Assembly (NCBI GenBank): GCA_002388665.1
Contig: DGMY01000077.1
Location: 1 to 41,852, forward strand
Source of the DNA: Opitutia bacterium UBA4506
GTDB taxonomy: Bacteria > Verrucomicrobiota > Verrucomicrobiia > Opitutales > Puniceicoccaceae
Reading direction: 5' to 3'
Length of the DNA stretch: 41,852 nt
Shown here piece after piece: positions 1 to 7,779 of this stretch (positions within the stretch are counted from its first letter, which is position 1; each line of letters starts with the position of its first letter). The translations under genes and the position numbers were made by a program. The notes below the pieces were generated by a model, which worked only from the letters and a program-made list of their open reading frames with translations, searched no databases and was not told the origin of the DNA.

Positions 1-3
1 GAT

Positions 4-352
4 GCCATCCCTCCGGGATGTGGGACGTGGAGAGCGTCCTACGGCCGCGGATATGGGATATGGGATATGGGATATGGGATATGGGATATGGGGATATGGA
101 AGATGGGGGAGGGGATATGAGGAACGTTAAACTTTAAACGCTAAACACTAAACTTTTAACGTTGAAATCTGATCGCTAGATTTCTGACCTCCGACCTCCG
201 ACCTCTGATCGCTGACCTCTGATCGCTGACCTCTGCTCTCCGACCTCCGACTTCCGACCTCTGACTTCTGACCTCTGACCTCTGACCTCTGCTCTCCGAC
301 CTCCGACTTCCGACCTCTGCTCTCTGTCCTCCGAGTTAATAGCTTGTCCTAG
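4..352. repeat. Composite heptanucleotide repeat element, copy 1
   Basis: Three distinct 7-bp tandem arrays lie in a row. First, after a small CATCCC/GGGATG hairpin (6-20) and the lead GGAGAGCGTCCTACGGCCGC, the unit GATATGG runs six times perfectly at 50-91, with a seventh unit at 93-99. Second, 126-160 is five units of the NNTAAAC type, bounded by a perfect inverted repeat AACGTTAAA (123-131) / TTTAACGTT (155-163). Third, 183-329 is 21 in-register units of the TCYGACC type. The element ends near TGTCCTAG (345-352). The same modules in the same order and orientation recur at 41551-41838. There is no transposase or ORF of its own; the minus-strand reading frame through it is a repetitive artefact. 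The function is unknown. Confidence 0.9.
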
Positions 353-414
353 TTTTCTGAAAACTTCTTTGATTTCCTTTTGTCTCCCGCGGGATTCCGG
401 AGGAAGAGTGGGGG

Positions 415-1758
415 ATGCAGAAATTGGCTCTTTGTATGTTTCTTTCTCTGTCGCTGTCCGCTTTTGGGGCCGACTACTATATGTCTGCTGATGGGGCGGG
501 GGCGAAGGATGGCTCGAGTTGGGAGAACGCGATGCATCCAAAAGAGATCGTTTCGTTGGTGAATGAGGAAATGAAGCCCGGGGATGTCCTTTATCTCAGT
601 GGCCCGACTTCGGAAGACGATGATGATCATTACGGAGATTTGCGTTTTAGCATCACTTCGAGTGGCACCGAAGAGCAGCCACTGCAAATGATCGGTGTGG
701 ACCGTGGGTTTGGTACGCCTTTGTTTCGGGGAAAACAAAAGGTACGGAGCTACGCCACGTTTCGGTTTAAGGAGGACAGCAGCTATTGGACGCTCAAGAA
801 CCTTCAGATCGAGCGACGGGAGATTGGGATCGAAACTGGAGACGGTACGCACCGTGGATTGGTCTTCGAAAATATTATCGTGAGCAATGTTCGTGAGGCA
901 GGGTTTCAATTTCAGGACTGTGACCGCTTGCTCGTCCGGAATTGCCGGGTTCAGCGATATACCGAGGTGGGATACCGGTTCAGCCATTCTTGCGATGAGG
1001 TTGCGTTGATTGGGGTTGTGGCCGATTGCTCGGGCACAGGCCCGGAGCCTGCAGAAGATCACTGGAAAAGTACCTCAAGTCCGGTGGGTTTTGACTTTCA
1101 CTACAAGAAATCCAAGGCCCCACCCAACACCGATATTGTCATGCGCAATTGTGTGGCGATCAACAACCGGGAGATCAAGCCGGGTAAAAAGTATCCACAG
1201 GGAGATGGGTTCAAGTTTGAGCGCAGTAACGAGCGCATCACTCTTATTGGCTGCGTGGCAAACTGGAACCGGGACGCTGGATATGATCTAAAAGGCTCTG
1301 AGCAGACGCTGCAGAACTGCGCCGCCATTTCGAATGCCCGCTACGGATTCAAGCTTTGGTATGATGGAGTGATGGATAATTGCGTGTCGGTCGGGAATGG
1401 ATCCCGTCAGTTGACCTTGCCTGCGACCAGTGGTGAGAGAACCATAACCGTAAATCGGAGCACCTTCCACATGATTGCCGACAACGACCGGGCCGTAGGA
1501 ACCGAAACGGCCGGGACCACTGCGGTGTTGAACGACTGCATTCTCTCTTTTGCCGGAAAGAAGGGTACTTACAATTCCGGTAAAGGTACCTTTGTTCTCA
1601 ACCGTACGGAGCTCTTTCAGAACGCAGGCGATCCCGAAAACTCTCCGCGATACGTGAATCCGGAACTGCCTTGGACTGGCTTGGGCGACAACTTCGACAA
1701 TCTCGAGTTTCGTAGGGAAAAGGGTTACAACAGCGAGTTGGTTGAGCAGGTCTTTTGA
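415..1758 (+). CDS. Secreted right-handed parallel beta-helix protein (pectate-lyase-like fold)
   Basis: A 447-residue protein with a clear Sec signal peptide (about residues 1-19, cut after SAFG before ADYYMSADG). The mature N-terminus has the pattern of secreted beta-helix proteins and PL9-type pectate lyases: xYYMSADGxGxxDGSSWxxA, then PGDVLYLSG and a GTEEQPLQM segment. From about residue 130 on, short coils rich in Asn and Cys recur (ENIIVSNV, MRNCVAINN, IGCVANWN, LQNCAAISN, MDNCVSVGN), typical of beta-helix rungs. GGAGGA at 399-404 supports the ATG at 415. The likely role is periplasmic or extracellular polysaccharide binding or cleavage. The catalytic residues and substrate cannot be assigned by eye. 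The gene stands alone, just after the heptad element. Confidence 0.8.
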   Translation: MQKLALCMFLSLSLSAFGADYYMSADGAGAKDGSSWENAMHPKEIVSLVNEEMKPGDVLYLSGPTSEDDDDHYGDLRFSITSSGTEEQPLQMIGVDRGFGTPLFRGKQKVRSYATFRFKEDSSYWTLKNLQIERREIGIETGDGTHRGLVFENIIVSNVREAGFQFQDCDRLLVRNCRVQRYTEVGYRFSHSCDEVALIGVVADCSGTGPEPAEDHWKSTSSPVGFDFHYKKSKAPPNTDIVMRNCVAINNREIKPGKKYPQGDGFKFERSNERITLIGCVANWNRDAGYDLKGSEQTLQNCAAISNARYGFKLWYDGVMDNCVSVGNGSRQLTLPATSGERTITVNRSTFHMIADNDRAVGTETAGTTAVLNDCILSFAGKKGTYNSGKGTFVLNRTELFQNAGDPENSPRYVNPELPWTGLGDNFDNLEFRREKGYNSELVEQVF

Positions 1759-2158
1759 GCGGAATTGTCAGGCTGTAAGGGGGGGCTGGTGAATCGGTAG
1801 AACCCCTACGCACCTTATGGGTAGAATCTCCGCTCAGCTGAGCGGCCTAGTCTCTGCCCTACATAAAGACGAAAGACCTTTCCTGGCCGTCGGGAGTCCG
1901 GCAAACGGTTGATGTGGAAAGAGCGAGCAGAGATTTCCCACCGATCCCCAGGAATTGGTAGTGCTCATTGTAACCGAGCGCGAGTGTTCGGAGATATTTT
2001 GTCTCATGGCAGTTGGGTAGGCCAATTGTTTGAGTCTATGAAGAGTGTAAGATGTTGAATTATAACGGTTAGTGTATATGTTTGTATAAATATTGCCAGA
2101 GGAGTAATCTGAGATCAGACTGCATAAGTTCCCGAGTAAACACCGTTCAGCGAAAGAA
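1759..2158. other. Gene-free interval with a perfect 16-bp palindrome
   Basis: No credible gene is seen in these 400 bases. CCGCTCAGCTGAGCGG at 1830-1845 is a perfect palindrome without a loop, so it is better read as a dsDNA protein site than as a terminator. Just before it, GGTAGAA occurs twice (about 1796 and 1820). The last 100 bases are AT-rich (GTATAAATATT near 2085) and probably hold the promoter of the next gene, but no convincing -35/-10 pair stands out. Confidence 0.5.
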
Positions 2159-2503
2159 ATGAAATTCTCTATCTGGCATTACTGCATAAGATTCAGTCCG
2201 GTTCTGATTATCGGTGCCGTCATCTCTATTTTCAAGGTGGAGAAAGGCAAAGTGTTGGAAGTCTATGGCGAAGTTTCATTCATCCTCCTTGTCGCCCTTT
2301 GTATTGTCGGTGGGTTCATGGGGCTTCTGATGGCGTTCGGGAAACTAAAAATGAAATGTCCTTTCTGTGGCTCCTACGGGCGAGTCAATGGAAGCAAGAA
2401 CGACGGAATGTGGATGGAGTGCCCTCAATGCGGTATCGTGCACGGCACAGGTCTTCTGAAACTAAAGCTGACGGCAGAAGGCATTGAGGATGACAGGCCC
2501 TAA
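2159..2503 (+). CDS. Small membrane protein with C-terminal zinc ribbon
   Basis: A 114-residue protein of no family I recognise. Two hydrophobic segments can be seen: about residues 9-25 (FSPVLIIGAVISIF) and 38-62 (VSFILLVALCIVGGFMGLLMAF). A soluble tail of about 50 residues contains CPFC and, 19 residues later, CPQC. The two CxxC knuckles make a rubredoxin-like zinc ribbon, with GSYGRVNGSKNDGMW between them. The arrangement predicts a cytoplasmic metal-binding domain anchored by two helices. The ATG at 2159 has a purine-rich leader (CGAAAGAA) rather than a strong ribosome binding site. There is no operon partner except a possible short ORF 20 bases downstream. Confidence 0.6.
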   Translation: MKFSIWHYCIRFSPVLIIGAVISIFKVEKGKVLEVYGEVSFILLVALCIVGGFMGLLMAFGKLKMKCPFCGSYGRVNGSKNDGMWMECPQCGIVHGTGLLKLKLTAEGIEDDRP

Positions 2504-2523
2504 CTGATGGTCAACAAGAGCCA

Positions 2524-2679
2524 ATGACACTCTGGAGAAAGGAAGCATTTGAGAGATTGCCCGAGTTCCGGAAGGATCTTCAGGAAGAAAAGTCGCCATA
2601 TGGTTTCCTCAACGTCCTGCGGGATAGACTCGAATACGCTTATCGGAACAGAGATGCTTACCGCTGCGAAGACCTTTGA
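2524..2679 (+). pseudogene. Short ORF, possibly the 5' remnant of a larger gene
   Basis: The ATG at 2524 opens a 51-codon frame ending in TGA at 2677-2679. Its product is protein-like: charged, with an amphipathic pattern (FERLPEFRKDLQEEKSPYGF, then LRDRLEYAYRNRDAYRCEDL). It resembles the first helices of a small alpha-helical domain that stops abruptly, and the 330 bases that follow have no continuation that I can read. It starts 20 bases after the zinc-ribbon gene, so both could sit on one transcript. It may be a genuine micro-protein, a truncated gene, or chance. No family is assigned. Confidence 0.3.
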
Positions 2680-2983
2680 CCATGGTTCCCTCCTACGGCA
2701 AGCCTTCGGCGAGCACGGAAATGCACCTGGCTACGTTGGTCCTGCGGGTAGGTAGATGTAGGGCGGGGGGGCCGTTGCGCAGGGCGGGTAAACCGAACTC
2801 GACTTGGATTCCGTGCCTTGCTTTGTCCAGCGGAAGATAGTGCGAGGCGGTAGTGGTATATTCAAATTCTGGACGAGTAGGTCAGTCGTTCCGACCCGAG
2901 CGACTGAAGTCGATGCGCTACGGTGAAGGCGATTGGATCGAGAAGGAATGCCTCTAAGGTCGTTGCATTGTCGGACAGAGCCC
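2680..2983. other. Non-coding interval with a hairpin
   Basis: No supported gene. TCAGTCG (2882-2888) and CGACTGA (2901-2907) form a perfect 7-bp stem with a 12-base loop and no T-run, reminiscent of dispersed intergenic hairpins rather than an intrinsic terminator. The surrounding sequence may be decayed coding DNA belonging to the truncated ORF upstream. Confidence 0.4.
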
Positions 2984-3011
2984 TTATAGTTTGATGGATA
3001 TCGAACTATAA
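2984..3011. promoter_or_regulatory. 12-bp-arm inverted repeat just before the LLM oxidoreductase start
   Basis: Left arm TTATAGTTTGAT (2984-2995), 4-base spacer GGAT, right arm ATCGAACTATAA (3000-3011). The arms match at 11 of 12 positions, and the one mismatch would be a G-U pair in RNA. The right arm ends 5 bases before the ATG at 3017, where a ribosome binding site would sit, and none is visible. It could be a repressor operator, or an mRNA hairpin that controls translation of the downstream gene. Confidence 0.6.
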
Positions 3012-3016
3012 AACGC

Positions 3017-4066
3017 ATGAAACGGCATTTCCAATACTCTCTCCTCGACCTAGTCCCAGTCATCCAGGGCGGATGTCCCTCGGATTCATTTCGAAATTCT
3101 CTCGATCTCGCCCAAAAAGCCGAGGCGGCCGGATATGCCCGCTTCTGGGTGGCCGAGCATCACAACATTCCCGGGGTTGCTTGTGCGGCCACGTCGGTGC
3201 TGATGACCTATCTGGCCGCGGGCACGGAGAAAATTCGGATTGGATCCGGAGGGGTGATGTTGCCGAATCATGCGCCCTTGTTGATTGCGGAACAGTTCGG
3301 TACGTTGGAGGCACTCTTCCCCGGTAGAATCGATCTGGGTATGGGGCGAGCACCCGGTGGCGACACACCGACGATGCGGGCGATGAGACGAAATCGTGAT
3401 AATGCGGACCATTTTCCTCATAGCGTGCAGGAGTTGCAGGATTATCTGGGAGACCGGGTGGCCGGGCGGGAAGTGCATGCGATTCCGGGGGAAGGATCGA
3501 ACGTGCCGCTCTATTTACTAGGTTCAAGCACCTACAGCGCCCAACTGGCAGGCCGCATGGGGTTGCCTTTTGCTTTTGCCTCCCATTTCGCCCCAGATCA
3601 TCTGGGGGAAGCTTTGAATCTCTATCGACAAGGTTTTCGGCCGTCCGAGCAGTGCTCTGCGCCTTACGTTATGGTGGCGGTCAATATTCTGGCGGCCGAC
3701 GAAAGAGCGGAGGCCGAGCGTATGGAGCGGGGACTGCATCAGCAGTTTCTGAATATGGTTCGCGGAAGGAGGCGGGAGATGGCACCACCCCCGGATCAGC
3801 TGAACTGGAAAACATGGGAAGAAGCTGAGGTTCGCAGGATGACGCGCTACTCGGCGGTGGGCGTCATCGACGAAGTGCGAAGTCAAATATCGGAGATTCT
3901 TGAGGAAACTGAAGCTGACGAAATTGTCGCAACGGCCCAGGCCTACGACCATGACATGCGAGTTCGGTCGTTTGAGATCGCTGCTGAGGTGTTTCGGGAG
4001 TGGAAACGGTTCGGGTTAGCAGGGATGAAGAGTTCGTCGCCAGTATTTACCTCGGTAACACCATGA
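3017..4066 (+). CDS. LLM-class (luciferase-like) flavin-dependent oxidoreductase
   Basis: 349 residues, the usual length for the single-chain group of luciferase-like monooxygenases (MsnO8 type). These TIM-barrel enzymes use reduced FMN and oxygen, or F420 in other branches. Family hallmarks: LDLVPVIQGG near residue 10, AGYARFWVAEHHNIP (about residues 38-52), TEKIRIGSGGVMLPNHAPL (about 70-88), FPGRIDLGMGRAPGGD (about 100-115) and LLGSSTYSAQLAGRMGLPFAFASHF (about 165-190). This matches the 'xLLGSSxxSAxLAAxLGLPYAFAxHF' block used in flavin binding. The substrate cannot be deduced. It is a single-gene unit with a strong inverted repeat before the start and an intrinsic terminator after it. Confidence 0.85.
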   Translation: MKRHFQYSLLDLVPVIQGGCPSDSFRNSLDLAQKAEAAGYARFWVAEHHNIPGVACAATSVLMTYLAAGTEKIRIGSGGVMLPNHAPLLIAEQFGTLEALFPGRIDLGMGRAPGGDTPTMRAMRRNRDNADHFPHSVQELQDYLGDRVAGREVHAIPGEGSNVPLYLLGSSTYSAQLAGRMGLPFAFASHFAPDHLGEALNLYRQGFRPSEQCSAPYVMVAVNILAADERAEAERMERGLHQQFLNMVRGRRREMAPPPDQLNWKTWEEAEVRRMTRYSAVGVIDEVRSQISEILEETEADEIVATAQAYDHDMRVRSFEIAAEVFREWKRFGLAGMKSSSPVFTSVTP

Positions 4067-4100
4067 TGGAATTGGTCCGGAAGGAATGTTGGCATCCGGT

Positions 4101-4136
4101 GAGCAACCCTTAATCCGGGGATTGCTCTGTTCTTTT
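4101..4136 (+). terminator. Intrinsic terminator after the LLM oxidoreductase gene
   Basis: GAGCAACCC (4101-4109) and GGGG(A)TTGCTC (4117-4127) form a stem whose outer six pairs, GAGCAA/TTGCTC, are perfect. It is followed by TGTTCTTTTTG on the plus strand. The position, 35 bases after the stop codon, fits transcription termination. Confidence 0.6.
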
Positions 4137-4393
4137 TGATTTGAGGTGGTGACGACTCTTTCTATGCGGATCAATACGATTTGTTTGTGGACTTTGGGGT
4201 CATTCGAGAGCCCCAAGCTGCGTAGATTCCTCCTTCGCCGGTGTTCCGTCCAATAGCACCATCTTGCCTGCCTCCCTTGTGAACTCGGTGGTAGAGCCTC
4301 GTCTCTTCATGATTGATTCCTCTCTCTCTGGAAGAATCCCGCGTCCATTTTATCAGGACACATCAGTGATTGGGCGACTCGCATTTTTTCAAT

Positions 4394-4425
4394 AAAAAAC
4401 GGAGCGCCGGGAAGGCGCTCCGTTT
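4394..4425 (-). terminator. Strong intrinsic terminator of the flotillin operon
   Basis: ACGGAGCGCC (4399-4408) and GGCGCTCCGT (4414-4423) form a perfect 10-bp stem with a 5-base loop, extendable to 12 bp with flanking A/T. Read on the minus strand it is followed by TTTTTT (complement of 4394-4399). It lies 26 bases beyond the flotillin stop codon, ending the minus-strand operon 8301-4452. Confidence 0.92.
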
Positions 4426-4451
4426 GGATGATACAGAATTTATCGAAAGAA

Positions 4452-6263
4452 CTATTCTTGATCGCTAGGCGCTTCGGCTATCTCTTCGAGAGTTTCGACG
4501 ACCTTAGGCTCACGTTGCTTCCGCTTCGATGCTTTGGGCTTTTCGATTTTCTCGACTACCTTTTCCGGTTCGGGTTTAGTCACCTCGAGGGCCTTGGTGA
4601 GATCCTCGGTGAGGCCTCCGGCCTTGGTTGGGTCGATTCCCAATTCGTTGAGCAGTTTATCAACCAGAGGGGAGTTCATCCGGTAGGAGAGGAGGGACTC
4701 CATCAATTGGTTGGGCATACTGCCGCCTCCATTTGAGCCGGAAGTGCCGCCGCTTGGGCTCCCTTCGCCGTTCGAGCCTCCGGGGATGTTGAACCCATTG
4801 GTCGAAACGATCTTGATGCTGTCGATCTTCTCCATCGGTTTGACGCTCGCTTCGATGATCTGAGGAGCGACCTGAGCGATGATCTTGCGGAGCTCGAAGC
4901 TGACGATCTCGGCGCTGAGAAGGTTCTTCGCTTCGTTGATCGCCTTTTCCCCGTACGCTTCGACCTCGAAGCGCTTTTCATCGGCCTCGGCGACGATGCG
5001 GATCTTCTCAGCGTGCGCCTTGGCCTCGGTCACGACGGCCTCAGCCTTATCGATCGCGGCTTGTTTCTCGGCTTCGGCGGAGACCTTCACATCGATCGCT
5101 TCCTTCTCGGCGTCTTCCCGTGCCTTAATCAGCTCAATCTCTTTATCACGATTGGCGATCGAAGTTTGTCGGACGGTGACCACATTTTCTTCTTCCTTTA
5201 CCATCAAGGATCGTGCCTTGGCGGCCTCGGCTTCGGCCTGGGATTGTTCCTCCGATTTCTTCGCCACGGCGATGTCGGATACCTGCTTCTTGATCTCGAC
5301 AGACTGTTGTCTCTCAATCTCGGCTTCTTCGACCATCCGCTTGGCCAGAATATCGCGCTCTTGAATGGTCTGCTCGGATCCGATTGCGGCTTCCCGTTCC
5401 ATTTGCTCCTGGGTGATCCGAGCTTCTTGGGCCTCCCGCTTACGGGTGGCTTGCTCGGTGGCAACCAGAGACTCCTGTGAGGCGGTAGCGAATGCCACCT
5501 CGCGCTCCTGGTCGAGGCGGGCCATCTCTTCGTCTCGCTTGATGTGGAAGCTCTCTCTCGAAGCCTCGAGATTCTTGGTCTCGATCTTGACCCGGGTTTC
5601 CTGCTCGATACGATTGCGCTCTTCGCGTTTGGCTTCGGTGATCGAAGTTAGTTTGGCAAGACCCTGGGCGTCGAAGGCGTTGTCTTCTTTAAAGTAGGTT
5701 CGTCCAGTTTGGTCGAGGGCGGTTAGGGAGACTGACTCGAGTTCGAGACCATTCTTGAGCAAATCCTCGCTGACGGAGGATTGTACCGATTGGACGAACT
5801 CGGCGCGTTTCTCATGGAGCTGTTCCATTGAAAGGCCGGCGGCCACTGCGCGGAGGGAGTCGACGAATTTACCTTGTAGTAGTTCCTTGAGCTTCTCGGG
5901 CTGAAGTGTGCGATCACCGAGAGTCTGGGCTGCTTTGGCGATCGATTCTTTCTCGGGCTTCACCCGAACGTAGAACTCGGCGGTCACATCGACACGCATG
6001 CGGTCCGCAGTGATCAGACCGTCTTCATTCTTGCGGTCGACCTGGAGGCGTAGAGTCCGCATGTTGACGGCCACGATCTCCTGAAAGACAGGAAGCTTAA
6101 TCGCACCACCATCGAGGATCACCTTTTCGCCACCGAGACCGGTACGGACGAAGGCAATCTCCTTGGACGAGCGTTTGTAGAGCCGCGCAACCACGACTCC
6201 AAAAAAGATAAGGGCAGCTATGCCGATCCCTATCCATATGACTATATTGATTAGTTGATCCAT
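4452..6263 (-). CDS. Flotillin-family (YqiK-like) SPFH membrane protein
   Basis: 603 residues. The N-terminal transmembrane helix (about 6-27, VIWIGIGIAALIFFGVVVA) is followed by a basic stretch (RLYKRSSKE). The SPFH/Band-7 domain (about 30-200) includes FVRTGLGGEKVILDGG and VNMRTLRLQVDRK. A long Ala/Glu/Lys coiled coil (about 205-450) contains the many EA repeats of flotillins. The tail has a Gly/Ser-rich linker and a charged end. Flotillins scaffold membrane microdomains. The YqiK branch is usually paired with an OB-fold membrane protein, exactly as here, where the YqiJ-like gene lies 40 bases upstream. It is the last gene of the operon and is followed by a strong terminator. Confidence 0.9.
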   Translation of the reverse strand: MDQLINIVIWIGIGIAALIFFGVVVARLYKRSSKEIAFVRTGLGGEKVILDGGAIKLPVFQEIVAVNMRTLRLQVDRKNEDGLITADRMRVDVTAEFYVRVKPEKESIAKAAQTLGDRTLQPEKLKELLQGKFVDSLRAVAAGLSMEQLHEKRAEFVQSVQSSVSEDLLKNGLELESVSLTALDQTGRTYFKEDNAFDAQGLAKLTSITEAKREERNRIEQETRVKIETKNLEASRESFHIKRDEEMARLDQEREVAFATASQESLVATEQATRKREAQEARITQEQMEREAAIGSEQTIQERDILAKRMVEEAEIERQQSVEIKKQVSDIAVAKKSEEQSQAEAEAAKARSLMVKEEENVVTVRQTSIANRDKEIELIKAREDAEKEAIDVKVSAEAEKQAAIDKAEAVVTEAKAHAEKIRIVAEADEKRFEVEAYGEKAINEAKNLLSAEIVSFELRKIIAQVAPQIIEASVKPMEKIDSIKIVSTNGFNIPGGSNGEGSPSGGTSGSNGGGSMPNQLMESLLSYRMNSPLVDKLLNELGIDPTKAGGLTEDLTKALEVTKPEPEKVVEKIEKPKASKRKQREPKVVETLEEIAEAPSDQE

Positions 6264-6303
6264 GAGTATGTTTGGTATGATTTTTTGAGGGAAGCTGAGA
6301 GTG

Positions 6304-7020
6304 TTACTGAGAGTCTAGATTCGGATTTTGCACGGCAATACAGGTGAACTGGCCTTTCACTTTCCCGACAAGGAGGACCTTCTCGCCCTGCTTGAAATGG
6401 GCCCCTGGGCGATCCGCACGAACCATCACGTAGTGGGTGCGGGCCAGTGGTCCTTTCAATTTGGCCTCGGCCCCGCGCTCGTGCGTGGCTTCTCCGATCG
6501 TGATCGTCGCCACTCTTCCGATATAGCTCCGAGAGGAAACGGCGCTGGTTTCGTCCCTTGGCAGTATTTTACCTAAGAGAGCGTTCCCCCACTTGAGTGG
6601 AAATATCGAGGCGACTAAGGCCAGAACCCCGGCGATCGTCGAGGGGAGGAGGCCTATGCCTGCTCCAGATAGTAACAGTTGTCCGTTGTACCCTATGCAG
6701 GAGTAGAGGAACAGGAAGAGGAGAAAACTGATGATGAACGGGACCTTCCCGAAATTCATCCAGGCAAATATCTCCCCGATCCATGAAGCATCCGTATGGG
6801 CGTCGGTAGGAATTTCTGTTTCCCACCCCGATTCGAACCCCGCATCGCCGGGAAGGTCAAACCCATCGACCGCATCTATGTCGGGCAGGAGATCGTCAAT
6901 CCAAGAGAAGAGACTGACCCCCGTGAATAGGCTGATGGTTTGCAGAAGCCCGATGATGAAGAAGATTCCAAGGGCGACTGCGAACGGAAGGTTCTCCGCG
7001 GCGATGAAGTGTGCGAACAT
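6304..7020 (-). CDS. YqiJ-like membrane protein with C-terminal OB-fold (NfeD-like) domain
   Basis: 238 residues. Three hydrophobic segments: about 12-36 (LPFAVALGIFFIIGLLQTISLF), about 95-112 (VPFIISFLLFLFLYSCIG) and about 118-142 (LLLSGAGIGLLPSTIAGVLALVASIFP). A small beta-rich domain follows (about 160-235: IGRVATITIGEATHERG, THYVMVRADR, KVLLVGKVKGQFTCIAVQN), matching the OB-fold seen in YqiJ and NfeD proteins. In characterised relatives these partner the adjacent flotillin and probably control its assembly in the membrane. The loop between helices 1 and 2 is acidic (DDLLPDIDAVDGFDLPGD). It sits 28 bases after the PspA-like gene and 40 before flotillin, in the same operon. Confidence 0.8.
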   Translation of the reverse strand: MFAHFIAAENLPFAVALGIFFIIGLLQTISLFTGVSLFSWIDDLLPDIDAVDGFDLPGDAGFESGWETEIPTDAHTDASWIGEIFAWMNFGKVPFIISFLLFLFLYSCIGYNGQLLLSGAGIGLLPSTIAGVLALVASIFPLKWGNALLGKILPRDETSAVSSRSYIGRVATITIGEATHERGAEAKLKGPLARTHYVMVRADRPGAHFKQGEKVLLVGKVKGQFTCIAVQNPNLDSQ

Positions 7021-7048
7021 GTGGGATGATTCGAAGGCGGGCCGTCAA

Positions 7049-7729
7049 TTACTCGCCGGAAAGGGCTTTCAGGCGGGCCTCGATACGGGCCTTTTTGTTG
7101 AGATGTGCCAGCTCGACCAGTTTCGCACTTTCGTCAGAGCCCGCCTTGATCGCAGTGCGGCGGACGCCAGTTGCGTCTTGGAGAACGCGGGTGAACGCGC
7201 GCTCGGCTTTATCGGCCTTTCCCGTAGCTGAACCCGTTGGCGAAATGCCGGTTCCGGACTCGGTCGCTCCGGCCGCGGCTGCTTCCTTCTGCGAGGTTTT
7301 GTAGTCGTGGAGTTCATCTTCCATCTCGTTTCTCTTGGCGACCAAACCGGCGATGGCTTGATTGAGTTCTGCCTCTTGGCGGCCCAGCTCACTCAATTGG
7401 CTTTCGAGGGCGGGGAGCTGGTCTTCGATGTCGATCTGGCGTGAGATTGCGGTCTCGACCAAATCTTTCCGCCCTTGCTTGTGGGCTTCTCCGGTCTGCT
7501 CCTCAATGCGTGAGTGCTCTTCGTTGAGTTTTGTCATCGCCTTGGAGACATGGTACTTCTGAGCGGTGGTCCGTCCCAGTTCGGCCTTTACCTCGTCGAG
7601 GGCACCGTCCACCTCGGCAACGGCCTGCTCGAGGACTACCTCGGGAGCGAGCCCTTCGATCTTGGTTACGATGGAGGAAGCGGTTCCGGTGATGATCCGG
7701 CGGATACGGTTGCTGATGGTATCTTTCAT
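7049..7729 (-). CDS. PspA/IM30-family membrane-stress protein
   Basis: 226 residues, the usual PspA length, nearly all alpha-helical and heptad-patterned. The N-terminus (MKDTISNRIRRIITGTASSI) is the amphipathic membrane-binding helix. Residues about 40-175 form the coiled-coil core (VAEVDGALDEVKAELG, QIDIEDQLPALESQLSELG). A low-complexity linker (AAAAGATESGTGISPTGSAT) separates it from a last helical part with KARIEARLKALSGE. PspA proteins polymerise on damaged or stretched inner membrane as ESCRT-III-like rods. The pairing with YqiJ and flotillin proteins recurs in other bacteria. It is the second gene of the operon, 50 bases after the candidate regulator. Confidence 0.85.
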   Translation of the reverse strand: MKDTISNRIRRIITGTASSIVTKIEGLAPEVVLEQAVAEVDGALDEVKAELGRTTAQKYHVSKAMTKLNEEHSRIEEQTGEAHKQGRKDLVETAISRQIDIEDQLPALESQLSELGRQEAELNQAIAGLVAKRNEMEDELHDYKTSQKEAAAAGATESGTGISPTGSATGKADKAERAFTRVLQDATGVRRTAIKAGSDESAKLVELAHLNKKARIEARLKALSGE

Positions 7730-7779
7730 AATGATGTTGGTTTGGGTGTGGGCTAAGTTGATTCGCAGAGGGCTCGTTT

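Noticed and set aside
4..352. CRISPR-like array
   Set aside because: Units are contiguous 7-mers with no unique spacers, and no cas genes are in the window.
176..541. Minus-strand frame coding a repetitive SEVRGQR-type protein
   Set aside because: It is a translation of the TCYGACC heptad array and runs antisense into the signal-peptide region of a real gene; repeats of this kind give spurious proteins.
349..1062. 237-residue minus-strand frame over the beta-helix gene
   Set aside because: Shadow of the plus-strand gene, which has a signal peptide and a ribosome binding site.
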